Shown: positions 10,540-21,874 of the stretch, piece by piece
How positions within the stretch are numbered: the first letter of the stretch is position 1
Layout: every line of letters begins with the position of its first letter
Assembly (NCBI RefSeq): GCF_002099425.1
Contig: NW_018344105.1
Coordinates: forward strand, 5,024,501 to 5,088,500
Source of the DNA: Phascolarctos cinereus
Taxonomy: Eukaryota > Chordata > Mammalia > Diprotodontia > Phascolarctidae
Direction: 5' to 3'
Length of the DNA stretch: 64,000 nucleotides
The notes under the pieces: generated by a model
What the model saw: the letters and a program-made list of their open reading frames with translations, nothing else
The model's database searches: none
Told to the model about the DNA's origin: nothing
Translations under genes and position numbers: made by a program

Positions 10540-11580
10540 TTGTGTCCATCTAGTGCTTCCAAAAGAAGCAGGGCTTTGTTGAACATTTCCCAAGATGTCA
10601 GGAAAGGTATTCTAGTCGCAAAAATTTTTTTTTCCTCTAAATAATTTCTTCCCCCGGAATATAAAACGTTTGGTATGGGGCAAGACGAGCGCAACAATGT
10701 CATTTGTTGAACTGAAATGTTCTTTTTCTGATGAGACTTTGGGACCTTCAAGGAGCAATCAAGATTAAATTGTTCCCTCTATTGAGAATTCGAGCTCTAA
10801 GGGTTTTCATAAACTAAGGAGAGTTTTTCATTTTTTCCTTTGTGGTTCTTTGCTGAAGACAGTTGTCATGTACGGAATGGATTTCCCCAGGCTTTTTTGA
10901 CTGGCTGTCTTGAGTCACTGGTGCGATTGTGTGGGAGGGTGCTGGGGGATAGAGGTTAATGGTATTGCTTGAGTTCCCCTGAAGAGCTTTGTACTTGTGA
11001 TTAATCCACATGGCCTAGGTTTCTTTTCTAGTCTCATTTAATTCCTGACCTCTGGGTCTTCTCAAGAAGTTGCAAATTGAATGAGTCACAGCTCAAAATA
11101 GCTCACAGTTGTGGGGATGCTTTGGCTGGGAGAGAATAAAGAACAAGTTTGAGATTTTTACTTTGTTCTTAACCAGTTTTCTTAAATGTGTATCACCTAT
11201 CTGCCCTTGGGCTCCCCAGGTGGTAGACTGTAGTCCTTCTATGACAATTCTACGGGTTATAGTGAGTGGTTTTTGTATTCCTCTGCATAAGGTGCTTGTT
11301 AATTACAACAGATAGATGCTTTGATATCATGAATTTACTTCAGCTTCCTCTACCACCTTGGGGAAAGGTGGAAAGCAGGTCTTTCCCAAGCCAAAATGGG
11401 GTGGTCAGGTTCATTTCTGTGAGGGTTACAGTGGTAGCTTGTTCAGCTATAAGCTACAAAATAGCTAGAGAGTATTGTGTTCTTCGAGCACCTACAGTCT
11501 CTCCTGAGCACCCATTAACTCCTGGGCTGGAGAGAAGAGTAATGGGATGATCTTGATACCATAGTCATGAATGACCCAGG
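10540..11580. other. Unassigned sequence
   Basis: About 1 kb with no repeat or gene that I can name. Open frames stay under 95 codons. The segment at 10800-11010 is moderately GC-balanced but has no recognisable protein. Confidence 0.4.
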
Positions 11581-11582
11581 GA

Positions 11583-11818
11583 GCCGTGTAGTGTGGTAGA
11601 GAGAGTACTAGACTTAAGGTAGAAAGACCTGAGTTCAAATCATGCTCTTCAAATCCCTGGGAAATCCACTTGACCATTCTGTGTCTCAATTTTCTCATCT
11701 GTAAAATGGAGATAATAATACTACCTACCTCACAGGGTTGTTGTGAATTTTAAGTGAGATAATATATATAAAATGCTTTCTAAACCTTAATGTACTAGAG
11801 AAGTGTGAGCATTAACTT
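11583..11818 (+). mobile_element. MIR SINE, near full length
   Basis: A head with gacctgagttcaaatcat, a core with gtctcaattttctcatctgt, then the L2-like tail (cacagggttgttgtgaa, later taaaatgctttctaaacc). Confidence 0.8.
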
Positions 11819-11917
11819 TGATGACCCAAGTAATTGTGTGTATATTCTTTAGTCTTGGAAGTTTTTGAGGAGTGAGAAGCCATGGAAGGATGGGGAAAGA
11901 TTGAGATCTATGATTAA

Positions 11918-12185
11918 TGATAACAGCAACAACAATAATGATAGCTAACATTTTATATAGCACTTTAATGTTTGCAAAGTGCTTTACGTATATTATTAGC
12001 TCACTTGATCTTTACAACAATCCTGGAAGGTAGGTGCTATTATTATCCCCATTTTATGGATGAAGAAACTGAGAGAGATGTTAAGTGACTTCCTAGGGTC
12101 ACACAGCTGGTTTGTGTCAGGAAGAACTTGAACCCCAGGTCTTATTGTCTCCAAGACAATTGTTTCCTCTATCCGTTCCAGCCCT
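11918..12185 (-). mobile_element. MAR1/MIR-type SINE, near full length
   Basis: The reversed tail (tagctaacattttatatagc, gcaaagtgctttacgta), the reversed core (tattatccccattttatgga, tagggtcacacagctgg) and the reversed head are all in order. Confidence 0.82.
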
Positions 12186-12189
12186 GGTT

Positions 12190-12865
12190 CCTGAAAGTGC
12201 CGTCTCCTAATTATTTTAGTAGCCAATCATGGAAAACAACCCCTTGGTGAGCTAGCCAAAATGATTTTATAGACCCAAGTGAACAGGTAAAATGCAACTA
12301 GCTGATGGGGTCCGACCTACAGAGTGAGTTATTTTAGTTACAGAAAGCTTACTAATTTGTTTCTAGCTGACAGTATCATAAATGTTTTAACTTAGGTTTG
12401 AGTTGTACATGGGGCACACTGTATTCAAGGTACCAATTGTCCCACCAGGAAAACCACCAAGTTGTTTTCATAAGTAGTATAGTAAAATGGTCCTAACCAA
12501 GAATTTGTCTGAGGTTTTTGGATTTTGGGGTGACTTCTTCTATTATGGGAACAGATAGGCAATTATGTTTTTAGCTACTTAACCAATACTAAAAAAAAAA
12601 ACCCATCGAGATCCTATTTCAAATTCATTTGAATTTTATGCTTAATGAAACACTTTAGTTTTTCATTAATTTTCTCTGTCCCTGAAAGAGAAAAAGGATT
12701 TCTTTTACTTAACAGTTAGATAATTTCATTTCTAATAAAAGATAATACAAATTCTTTCTCATTTAAAAGAAAATCACAGTAATTTAAAGAGATAAGTGTT
12801 TGGATATAAATCTAGCTTTTGAAGTAAATCTAATTTGGGGTTCTAAGAGTGAGCCATCTTCAGAG
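12190..12865. other. Unassigned AT-rich sequence
   Basis: No repeat or coding signal recognised. An A run lies at about 12590-12601. Confidence 0.4.
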
Positions 12866-12867
12866 CT

Positions 12868-13050
12868 GTGCCATTTCCAGTTGTCGTGATCTGTATCTGG
12901 CCACTGGGCCCACCCAGATGGCTTTGGAGGAGAAAGTGAGGCTGGTGACTTTGCCCAGCCCACACTCAAATCCAATTCAGTTGCAAGTCATGACATCATC
13001 TTTCTGATGTCATGGTCCTCTTCAAGAATGAAGGTCAAACCACAGCACAA
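12868..13050 (+). mobile_element. SINE-like repeat with a gaatgaagg-type tail
   Basis: It contains ccagttgtcgtgatctgtat, gaggagaaagtgaggctggt, aatccaattcag and a terminal gtcatggtcctcttcaag followed by an A/C-rich end. A reversed copy lies at 30211-30370 and a weaker plus copy at 55108-55262. The family is common in marsupials by my recollection; I am unsure of its name. Confidence 0.6.
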
Positions 13051-13051
13051 C

Positions 13052-13147
13052 ATGTTGCAGTGGAAAGAGTGCTGGGTTTGAAAGCAGAGGAGATTAGATT
13101 CTTACATCTAAGGTCCCTTCTAGCTTCAAACTCATGATCCTAGAAGT
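13052..13147 (+). mobile_element. MIR3-type SINE fragment
   Basis: A head remnant (agtggaaagagtgctgg) runs directly into the L3-like tail (aaggtcccttctagcttc, then catgatcctaga). The core is deleted. Confidence 0.6.
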
Positions 13148-13507
13148 CCATTATTATTCTTTCAAACTTGTGGAGCTGCATTTGGAGGTGTCCTTTTTGT
13201 TTGGTTTTTGTTTGTGTTAGTACATAGCATGTCCCACCGAGATCCCTAGGTTGGCTCCATTCTTCTCTGGAATTAATTGCCCCAGCGTTTTTGGTGTTTT
13301 TTTTTTTACAAGTAGCAATGAAAACTCTTGTTTAGATCATAAGTTTGCCTGTGTACATCCCTCCAGTTATCAAGTCACAATCAAATATAAATTCACTCCC
13401 AAACATGTTTCTGTTTCCCATATTGAGTTGTATTGCGAATTGTATATTCTCTCTGTGTGATTTCTATTTTTAACTGATGAATGGCCATCAACTGGATGTT
13501 TTCCCTC

Positions 13508-13712
13508 ACTGCTATCATAAGGTCATAGGATCATCATTTTAGATGTGGAAGCTGACCTTGAAGCTCACTGGATCTAGCATCCTCATTGTACAGAGGAAAC
13601 TGAGGACAAGAAATTATATAACTTGCCCAAGGTCACGAAAGAAGTAAGTGGCATTTAAACTTCATGTCCTACAACTCTAATTCTGGTGATCTTTCCACTC
13701 TGCATGGGACTA
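13508..13712 (-). mobile_element. MIR3-type SINE, near full length
   Basis: The reversed L3-like tail (ataggatcatcattttagat), the reversed core (cagaggaaactgaggaca; cttgcccaaggtcacgaa) and a reversed head ending near gatctttccactctgca. Confidence 0.72.
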
Positions 13713-13940
13713 TCTCCTAAACAAATAAACCTCCCAGTACAGTTGGATCCATTCAGTATTATGTCAAGGGAATGAATAATAAAAACATCCTTTCTCCATT
13801 ACACTGAATGGACCCAGCTTATCTTATTGAGGCAATTTTCCAGGTTGGATCTGACTTCCATCACTGAATCAGCAGTTCTCCTGTCCTATGGAAAATATAC
13901 TGGAGAGCTTCAGGGCCTAGCAGCTGACAGTCTGCTTGGC

Positions 13941-14126
13941 CAGGGTGTAAATCCTGCAAGATGAGTTCATTGAGAGGCCCTCACTGAACAATTTAAGACA
14001 AGTTTTACAGAACAAATCCTTTTATGAAGGGGATTTGTTCTGTGAAGTTTGGATTCAGTCAGAGGGCTGCATTTGAGGACCTAGAGGGCCACATGTCGCC
14101 TCGAGGCTGCAGGTTCCCTACCCCTG
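13941..14126. mobile_element. Palindromic hAT-like non-autonomous DNA transposon
   Basis: The centre is a near-perfect hairpin: acagaacaaatcc (14006-14018), a loop, then ggatttgttctgt (14031-14043). The right half, with gaggacctagagggccacat and a terminal aggttccctacccctg, is well preserved. The left half begins cagggtg and is more decayed. This layout matches palindromic hAT MITEs known from marsupials. It has no coding capacity, and no convincing 8-base duplication survives. Confidence 0.65.
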
Positions 14127-14129
14127 AAG

Positions 14130-14940
14130 AAAGAGAGAGGGGGCAGATGGATGTTGGCAGGTGAGACACAGTGCTACAAAGCCATTTTAAAAGCTGAAAA
14201 GGAGAGCCTTGAAAGTGGGATTAAAAAAATTAAATTAAATTAAAATTAAAAAAGGAGAAGCAGCAGCAGCCTAGGAATTGAGAATGCAGCCAGGGAAATG
14301 AGACCCCTTTGCTGAACTCTCTCCTCAACAACACAGTGGGAACAGAGCAATCTTCCTCAAGGAAATTCTTGTTGGATTTCCTACCATCAAGAGGTCACCA
14401 TAGCCATGTAACCACAGATGAGCCTGGAAGGAAAGCAGTGCCTGAAATCATTATCTTGACATCAGGGTGGGGGAGGGGATCTGGCTCTGTAGACCATCAG
14501 TCTCTCACTCTTCTTAAAGGGTGGAACAGAGTCAGTGTCATTTGGATTGACTCAAAAGGAGATTTGGGAGGATGAGGAAGAGAGAGGGATAGGAAGGAGC
14601 AGCTACCCAAGGTGAAAGAGTAGGCTCATGTTTCTCCATGTTTGCAGACAGGATGAGAACACAGCTCCTCGAACCTGAATAGGTGGAGGTGTCAGGCTCT
14701 GATACAGATGTTTATGGAAACTGTAAACAGTTATTATCGTCATCACCAATGATCCTAAGCTGATCTTCTTTGGGGCTAATTTAGAAACAAACATGAATGT
14801 TTTCATGTCCCTTCTGAGATCCACCTGGAAATTATATTTCACTTTACAAACTTTTATGCTCTGAAAAATCAGTATTATATTACAATTATAAGGCAGTTAT
14901 ATAGAATTATATATATTTATAACTATAATTGCTTTATAAC
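14130..14940. other. Unassigned sequence with a TTAAA-rich patch
   Basis: A short simple patch of ttaaa/aaatt units lies at about 14221-14254. The rest shows no family or gene that I can name. The 88-codon plus frame at 14309-14575 lacks any recognisable motif. Confidence 0.4.
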
Positions 14941-14945
14941 AACTT

Positions 14946-15004
14946 AATCAATTGATCCACAAACATTTATTAAGTGCCTTCCCAGTGCCAGGTACTGTGC
15001 TGAG
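14946..15004 (-). mobile_element. L2 3'-terminal fragment
   Basis: The reversed L2 end: acaaacatttattaagtgcc, then cagtgccaggtactgtgct. It abuts a plus-strand L2 copy, giving an inverted junction. Confidence 0.7.
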
Positions 15005-15420
15005 GTCTCCACTCCACTGGTTCTGTTTGGCCCTTCATAGCCTGGCCCCCTCCTCTCCTCATTCTCTGACATGTACTCTTTGATCCACCGACACTGGCTG
15101 TTCCGTCTCTCGGCTCCGGGTGTTTTCTCTGACTGCCTCTGTGCTTGGAATATTCTCCCTCCTTTTCCTTTGCTCCAAATACTGACTCCCTGGCTTCTCT
15201 TAAATCCCAACTAAAATTCTACCTTCTCAAAGAAACATTCCCCAACCCCTTCTAATTATGGCGCCTTTCTTCTTTTAATTATTTCCCATTTATCCTGTGT
15301 GTAACTTGTTTGTACGCATTTGTTGGCTCATTGTCTCCTCCTTGAGGGCAGGAACTGTCTTTTGTCTCATTGTGTATCCTCTGTACTTATTCACTGACTG
15401 GGGATGCAAAGACAAAAATG
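15005..15420 (+). mobile_element. L2 LINE 3' region
   Basis: Typical L2 3' sequence in order: tggcccttcatagcctggcc, ctttgatccaccgacactgg, gcttggaatattctccctcc, ttctcttaaatcccaac, then cttgagggcaggaactgtct. Confidence 0.85.
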
Positions 15421-15714
15421 TATCCTCTGAATAAACAGAATGAAGAGTGAGTGAAAATGTTTGACCAAGAATAGCTGCATTGGTTACTGAGCCAAATAAA
15501 GGGGGAAGTGGACTTTGGCGAACAGATGAGGTAGAGAAGGGAAGTGGGGAGCAGGGTGTGAGGAGGTACTAGTAGGGCATCTTTTTTTCACACTGACACA
15601 TACTGCTACATCACAGGCTGCATAGAAGCAGTTGGTCTCTGCAAAATATTCAGAGGCTGGGGATGGGTGGTCCTTGAGTTCATTTGACAGAGTGGAGACA
15701 GAAGATGGGCATGG

Positions 15715-15925
15715 AAAGTCACATCTCAGAAGAGTTGGAAGGGCCCTCAGTGGCTATCGAGTCCAAACACTACTTGAACCAAAGCTGCGTTCTACTGCAA
15801 ACCCAACAGTTGTTCTTGTTGGTTTTTTTTTTTTTTGGAAAGCTCTCCAGTGACAAAGAGAGTACTACCTCTTGAGGTTGCCCAGTGCACATTGGGACAG
15901 TTTTTGTGGTTGACTGGTGTCTCCG
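15715..15925 (-). mobile_element. L3/CR1 LINE 3'-end fragment
   Basis: On plus: agagttggaagggccctcag, tatcgagtcca, then tgacaaagagagtactacct and tgaggttgcccagtgcacat. This is the reversed 3' end shared by L3 and CR1 LINEs. A 15-base T run interrupts it near 15821-15836. Confidence 0.7.
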
Positions 15926-16150
15926 TATATTAATATGCTTTTTTCATGTCGGATGAAATTTTTTAAAAATTCTGAATGAAACATTGAGTTGGTTTGACCA
16001 GTCTCAGAGGGGCCTATAATTTACAGAGGCCAGCTATACACTCAGGTTTATTGAATTGTAAAATCCTAGTGAGGTGCTAGCCAAGATCCTATCTCTCAGC
16101 AACTTCCCCACTTTCAGAAGATTTGGCCTCTTCAGAAATCAGTCATTTTA

Positions 16151-16288
16151 GCACCGGCCCTGAATTCAGGAGTACCCGAGTTCAAATCTGGCCTCAGACA
16201 CATAACACTTAACTAGCTGTGTGACCCTAGGCTAGTCACTTAACTAACCCCATTGCCTAGCCAAAAAAACCCAAGACAAAACAAAACA
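16151..16288 (+). mobile_element. Poly-A SINE (WSINE-like), 5' truncated
   Basis: It begins inside the head (gcaccggccctgaattcagg), has B box and core sequence, and ends ccattgcctagcc plus an A-rich tail. A perfect 17-base duplication, agaaatcagtcatttta, flanks it at 16134-16150 and 16289-16305. Confidence 0.92.
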
Positions 16289-16414
16289 AGAAATCAGTCA
16301 TTTTAAATGTCTCCCGTTTAAAATAAACTGTCCCATTTAAATCTGAGATAGAGACACTTTTGACAGGCTCTGTAGTTGTAGGATATGGACCTTCATAAGT
16401 ACTGAAGTGATACT

Positions 16415-16563
16415 GCATGGCATGGTGGGAAAAACACTGGATTCAGGAGGCCTGTAATCCAGGCTTGGCGCTGCTGCTGGCAAACTGGGCAACCTTGGAT
16501 AAGTTCCTTCAACTCTGTGAGCTTCACTTTTCTTTATTTGTGAAATTAGGAAATTGGCCTAGT
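16415..16563 (+). mobile_element. MIR3-type SINE, 5' part (split by MITE)
   Basis: Head and core with a MIR3-like end, attaggaaattggcctag. The tail resumes beyond 17768 (ggctagatgaattctcag; gtctgtgaatctgtga), so a later element split it. Confidence 0.68.
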
Positions 16564-16596
16564 TATAGATTCTTAACCTAGGGTCCATGAGGTTTT

Positions 16597-17609
16597 TGTT
16601 TTTTAACAGGTAGGCACCTACCTATGTCTTGAATTTTATTTTTTTCAAACTTAAATTTTTTATTAATTAATTTTTAGTTTTCAACATTCACTTTTATGAG
16701 ATTTTGAGTTCTAAATTGTTCCCCCTCCCTTCCCTCTCCCCAGGATGGCATGCAGTCTGATATAGGCTATACATGTACAATCATATTAAACATATTTCTA
16801 CATTAGTCATGTTTCGAAAGAAGAATCAGAACAAAAGAGGAAAACCACAAGAAAGAAGAAAAAAGAAAATAATATGCTTCAATCTGCATTCAGACTCCAT
16901 AGTTCTTTCTCTGGAAGGTGGATAGCATTTTCCATCATGCGTCTTTTGAAATTGTCTTAGATCATTGTATTGTTGAGAAGAGCTAAGTCTATCAAAGTCA
17001 ATCATTGTGCAGTGTGGCTGTTACTTTGTACAATGTTCTCCTGGTTCTGCTTACTTCACCCAGCATCAGTTTGTATAAGTCTTTCCAGGTTTTTCTGAAG
17101 TCTACTTGTTCATCATTTCTTATGGAATAATAGTATTTCATTACATTCATACACCACAGCTTGTTTGGCCTTTCACCAATTGATGGGCATCCCCTCAATT
17201 TCCAATTCTTGGCCACCACAAAAAGAGCTGTTATAAATATTTTTGTACATATGGGTCCTTTTTCCTTTTTATGATCTCTTTGGGATACAGACCTAGTAGT
17301 GGTATTGCTGGATTCAAAGGGTGTGCATAGTTTTATAGCCCTTTGGGCATAGTTCTAAATTGCTCTCCAGAATGGTTGGATCAGTTCACAACTCTACCAG
17401 CAATGCATTAGTGTTCCAGTTTTCTCACCCAATGTTGTCATTTTCCTTTTCTGTCATATTAGCCAATCTTACAGGAGTGAGGTGGTACCTCAGAATTGTT
17501 TTAATTTGTAATTTTCTAATAATAGTGGTTTAGAACAATTTTTCTATGACTATAGATAGCTTTAATTTCTTCATCTGAATACTGCATGTTCATATACTTT
17601 GACCATTTA
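16597..17609 (-). mobile_element. 5'-truncated L1 with a probable 3' transduction
   Basis: On minus it carries the ORF2 end and 3' UTR (16650-17605). It is flanked by an exact 11-base duplication, catgaggtttt, at 16586-16596 and 17610-17620. Between the L1 3' UTR and the distal T run lies about 35 bases of non-L1 sequence bounded by two T runs (about 16600-16606 and 16638-16645). Two stacked A tails around foreign sequence are the signature of read-through transduction. Confidence 0.85.
16998..17219 (-). pseudogene. L1 ORF2 C-terminal remnant
   Basis: The frame reads VAKNWKLRGCPSIGERPNKL, then NVMKYYYSIRNDEQVDFRK, and ends with the usual ORF2 C-terminal run. It is a shorter and more decayed relative of 21230-21874. 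Confidence 0.88.
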
Positions 17610-17767
17610 CATGAGGTTTTAAAAAAATATTTGATTAATTGTATTACATTATAATTGGTTTTCTTTGTATTTTATTTTATGCATTTAAAAACATTCTGAG
17701 AAGGGGTTAATAAGCTTCATTTAAGTGTCAAAGAGGTCCTAGACACACAAAATGATTAAGAACTCTG

Positions 17768-17825
17768 GGGCTAGATGAATTCTCAGTTCCTTTCCTACTC
17801 TTATAGTCTGTGAATCTGTGAAATA
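17768..17825 (+). mobile_element. MIR3-type SINE, 3' part
   Basis: The continuation of the SINE at 16415-16563 after the MITE insertion, with tagtctgtgaatctgtga as the L3-like tail. Confidence 0.6.
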
Positions 17826-17829
17826 CTCT

Positions 17830-19374
17830 TTTTATTCTTACTACTTTTGAATTCAAGGATATAATCAGTTCTAAAAAATCTTAAATGAAAAAGGGACAGG
17901 GAGAGAAGACCTGCCTCATCTCACTTGCTACCAATGGAAAAATATATATTTTTTTTACTTATTAGCTCTTTTTTTAAAAAACCAGAGAACTTCTCAGGTA
18001 TCATCCACTATTGTAAACCAAATTCGAGTTGCATTGGGCTGCTTAATAGTGTTTCTGTTTTGATTTGGTTTACTAGTCCCACATGTACTTTTTATAAGAC
18101 TAAATTAAACATGCATAATTAAATTACATAACAAGGTTTAAGCTAGATGGAAGAAGGAATAGTACAGTTGCTTGTAGGGGTAACACAACATAGCTTATTT
18201 GGTGAAAGAACTTTGACCTTGACTAGCTACATTACCAGAAGACTTGGCCCACATATTTTGGATCTAACTGGAATTCCTTAATGAAAGACTTTCCAAGTTG
18301 AATTGATTTCCCCCCCATCTCTGTTGTCATTTGAGGCTATTTGCAGGGTTACAGAAGCCTGAAAGTTAGATGAAATCTTGTTTATTTGTGTTGTAGTGCC
18401 AGATCCCAGGTCCCTTTCACCAGGGAGAGTGGAGTGAGCTCACATGGTAGAATCAGGTGAGCAGTCATCAAGCTGAAGTTATGACAGCATGCATCTGTGC
18501 ATCTCTCCCAGCATATCTGCCTGGGAAGCATTTTGCCTGGGTTCTGCAGCAGCAGCCCAAGCCCACAAACACACACCCATAGGGACACCCAGGAGACAGG
18601 CATATGGCACATGTGCTTCTGGTTGCCTTCCTGCAGATGGTTAAGTAGCCACAAGAGGAGAAAACCCAGGACTCCCAAAGCACTTTGGTTGGGTTATATG
18701 GCTATACCACTTCTTTGAACCTCATTTGGCCATCTCTTTCAAACGCTGTGCATCACTACCACCAATCAGTTTGAAGAGTACACCAGTCCAACTCCTTAGC
18801 ACCATCTGTGCCTAAATATCACTCATTTTATAGCTCAGGTGGGAGCAGACACTGCCAGAGCCCATCTCCAGCTGTCAGTCCCCAGCTGGGCTAGTGTTCC
18901 TGAGGCCCTACACTGGTTTCTCTGTGCTCACAGCTTGGGGGGGGGGGGGCGGCGGCGGCGTGGTGCAGATGTTCCAGTTAACTCAGGGTTAACAAGAAAA
19001 TCCATTTTGGTTTTGCTCTTGTTGTTTAGGATCTTTCTAAAAGATTGGACTGCCTGATTAAGTTTAATCCATGGAAGATAATTGAATCTAGATTTTTTGA
19101 TGGCTAAGGATCTTTGCCTTGAGGAGGTCATCATTCTGAACACCAATTCTCGTTGTCCAGGGGTGTTTTGTTTTTTCTTTAAATTAATCCCTGACAGCAA
19201 GTTATTTTTGTCTGTCTGAAAGCAATCTCTCCTTCCTCAAAGTACTTGGTCTGGATTTCTCCTCATAACATTCTAATTTATGTCATACCTACCCCTGTAC
19301 GTGTCTGTTCTCTCATTTTCTACAGCCTTTCCCCATTCCCCCTGTAGACTGTAAGCTTCTTTGTACCTGACAGT
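17830..19374. other. Unassigned sequence
   Basis: It is AT-rich to about 18300 and more balanced after. Open frames at 18382-18718 lie on both strands of the same stretch and show no recognisable domain. The G run at 18937 is listed separately. A weak plus-strand L2 3' scrap (gtagactgtaagcttctttg) may lie at 19340-19362. Confidence 0.4.
18937..18960. repeat. G13 run followed by GGC triplets
   Basis: Thirteen G then (CGG)n-like units on plus. A local G-rich simple repeat, prone to length change and G-quadruplex formation. Confidence 0.85.
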
Positions 19375-20435
19375 TGTATTTGACTTATGAAGGTGGAAGC
19401 CAGATTGCATAGGGTTTAGAATAGTGAATGGAAATGAAGTAGAAGAACCAAGATGGCTTTTTGATGAGTTTAGCAAGAGATATAGGATGACAGGATCCAG
19501 TGAGAGGTTTTTTTTTTTTTTTTTAAGAAGGAAGAGGTTTGAGAATGTCTGTAGGTAGCAGGGAACAACAGATAGGGACAGATTGAATGGGGATGATGGG
19601 TACTCCGCTGAAGAAGATTGGAAGGAATGAGAGGGGTGAGATCAAGGGTACCTGTAGAAAGGTTGGCCTTGGCAAACAGAAGGGACACTAGGTCATCAGA
19701 TATTGGAATAAAGGAGGAGATAGTGGAAGATGATGTAAGTGGAAGAAGGACCTTCCTTGTGAATGACTTCAAGTTTTAAAAATGAAGCATGAAATGAAAT
19801 GAGGTCCTCAGCTGAGAGGGTGAAAGGAAGGAGAACCATGGGAAACTTTGAGAGAAGAATATTTTCAATTAGGGAGAAGGAATAGAATTGCTTTGCTGTG
19901 ACAAAGGCCCACTTGATATTAGCTAACAAATTTATAGTGGACACAGCACAGTTTTGTGACTTCTTCCCATTCCATTCAACAGAATATGAATAGAAGCAAT
20001 ATGGGCAGAAGGTAAGAGTAATCTAAGTTGGGGGTATGGGAAGATATGATTGACAAGGGAACAGGAAATTCAAAATAGAAAAGTAGCATAGAGTTGAACT
20101 AGCTGGTTCTCTAAGGGTTCAAGATTGGGTAGAGAAGAGAGTATAGTTAGAGTAGGGGTGATGGACTGAGGTAGTAATAACAGATTGAATGCCACAGTTA
20201 AGATGAAGAGTAGGATTAGGAGGAATGGGGCATAGCAAGAGATAAAGATTAAAGATTATGATCAGATAAAAGGAAATTCAGAGTTCTTGAACAAGGGAGT
20301 GGAACACTTATGGCTGCCAGCAAGATCATGGATATGACCACCCCTGTGTGTAGGTAAGGTGGAGGGTAGGAATAGGTTATGGGCGTTCAGTGTAACCATG
20401 TTGTGGCCACAGTAGAAACTTAAGTCTGCCTTAGA
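19375..20435 (-). mobile_element. L2 LINE, pre-RT and RT-start region
   Basis: The minus-strand frame at 19470-19772 reads VSLLFAKANLSTGTLDLTPL, then a run ending LFPATYRHSQTSSFLKKK, characteristic of the L2 reverse-transcriptase start (known pattern: FPxxYKH..SxxLKKPSLDP). Further upstream coding sequence extends to 20435. It lacks the 3' third. Frames are broken. Confidence 0.82.
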
Positions 20436-20440
20436 GGTGG

Positions 20441-20848
20441 ATTTTTTAAAATTAAATTTTATTTTACCTGTTTACTTTTATTTTTTATTTTCAATTCCAA
20501 ATTATCTCCTTCCCTCTACCCCCTTCCCCACCCATTGGGAAAGCAAGCAATACAACACCCATTATACATATGAAGCCATGCAAAAATATTTCTGCATTAA
20601 CAATGTTCAGAATTTAAAAATTAAGAAAAATATGCTTTAATCTGGACTCACAGTTTATTCTCTATCTAGAGGCAGGTAGAATTTTATATCATTAGTCTTT
20701 TGGAGTTGTGGTGAATTATTATATTGATCAGAGTTACTAAGTCTTTCATGGTTGATTATAATGTAACTGTGTAGGTTGTTCTTACTTTGCTTTGCATTAG
20801 TTCATGTAAGTCTTCCCAGGTTTTTCTGAAACCATCCCTTTCATCATT
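20441..20848 (-). mobile_element. Older L1 3'-end fragment
   Basis: It holds reversed L1 3' UTR features (caattccaaattatctcctt; ccatgcaaaaatatttctgc) and the start of the ORF2 C-terminal region (agtcttcccaggtttttctg). It stops where the next L1 begins, so two L1 3' ends lie head to tail. Confidence 0.8.
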
Positions 20849-21229
20849 TCTTTTTTTTTTAAACTTTATTTTAATTAATTTATTTTGAATTATCAATCAT
20901 TTCCATAAGCTTTTGAGTTTTAAATTTTTCTTCCCCTCCTTCCCCACCTCCCTCCCCAAGACGGCATGCAATCTGATATAGGCTATACATATACATTCCT
21001 ATTAAACATATTTTCACATTAGTGATGTTGTAAGAATTAGAACCAATAGGAGAAACCACCAGAAAGAGGAAACAAAACACAACAGAAGAAAAAAAATAGC
21101 AAATAGTATGCTTTGATCTGCATTCAAACTCCATAGTTCTTTCATCTTTGTGGATAGCATTTTCCATCATGAGGCCTTTGGAGATGTCGTAGATCCTTGT
21201 ATTGCTGAGAAGGGTTAAGTCCATCAATA

Positions 21230-21874
21230 TTAGTCATCGTACAGCATGGCTGTTACTGTGTACAAGGTTCTCCTGGTTCTGCTCACTTCACTCAACATCA
21301 GTCTGTACAAGTCTTTCCAGGTTTTTCTGAAGTCTACTTGCTCATCTTTTCTTATAGTACAATAGTATTCCATTACATTCATATACCACAACTTGTTCAG
21401 CCATTCCTCAGTTGATGGGCGTCCCCTCAATTTCCAATTCTTGGCCACCACAGAAAGAGCTGCTATAAATATTTTTGTATATGTTGGTCCTTTTTCCATT
21501 TTTATGATCTCTTTGGGATACAGACCTAGTAGTGGTATTGCTGGGTCAAAAGGTATGCACATTTTTATAGCCCTTTCGGCATAGTTCCAAATGGCTCTCC
21601 AGAATGGTTGGATCATTTCACAACTCCACCAACAGTGCATTAGAGGTCGAATTTTCCCACATCTTCTCCAACATTTGTCATTTTCCTGTTTTATCATGTT
21701 GGCCAATCTGATAGGTGTGATGTGGTACCTCAGAGTTGTTTTGATTTGCATTTCTCTAATCAATAATGATTTAGAGCATTTTTTCATATGATAATAGATG
21801 GCTTTAATTTTTTCATCTGAGAACTGACTGATCATATCCTTTGACCATTTATTAATTGGGGAATGCATGTACAC
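21230..21874 (-). pseudogene. L1 ORF2 C-terminal segment, open 214 codons
   Basis: The longest recognisable protein frame in the window. It reads SPINKWSKDMISQFSDEKIK, MKKCSKSLLIREMQIKTTLR, CWRRCGKIRPLMHCWWSCEM with conserved Cys/His/Trp, IPFDPAIPLLGLYPKEIIK, then NKLWYMNVMEYYC. It ends with a stop just before the 3' UTR. It keeps no catalytic domain; the open frame suggests a relatively young copy. Confidence 0.95.

Larger units (their letters stand above)
16564..17767. mobile_element. hAT-like MITE split by an L1
   Basis: The left piece (16564-16596) reads gattcttaacctagggtcca. The right piece (17610-17767) ends gattaagaactctg, the reverse complement of the left end with decay. The interior (attctgagaaggggttaata) matches the copies at 36030-36212 and 45478-45661. 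Host flanks ggcctagt (16556-16563) and gggctaga (17768-17775) agree at 6 of 8 bases, as expected for an 8-base hAT duplication. Confidence 0.72.
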
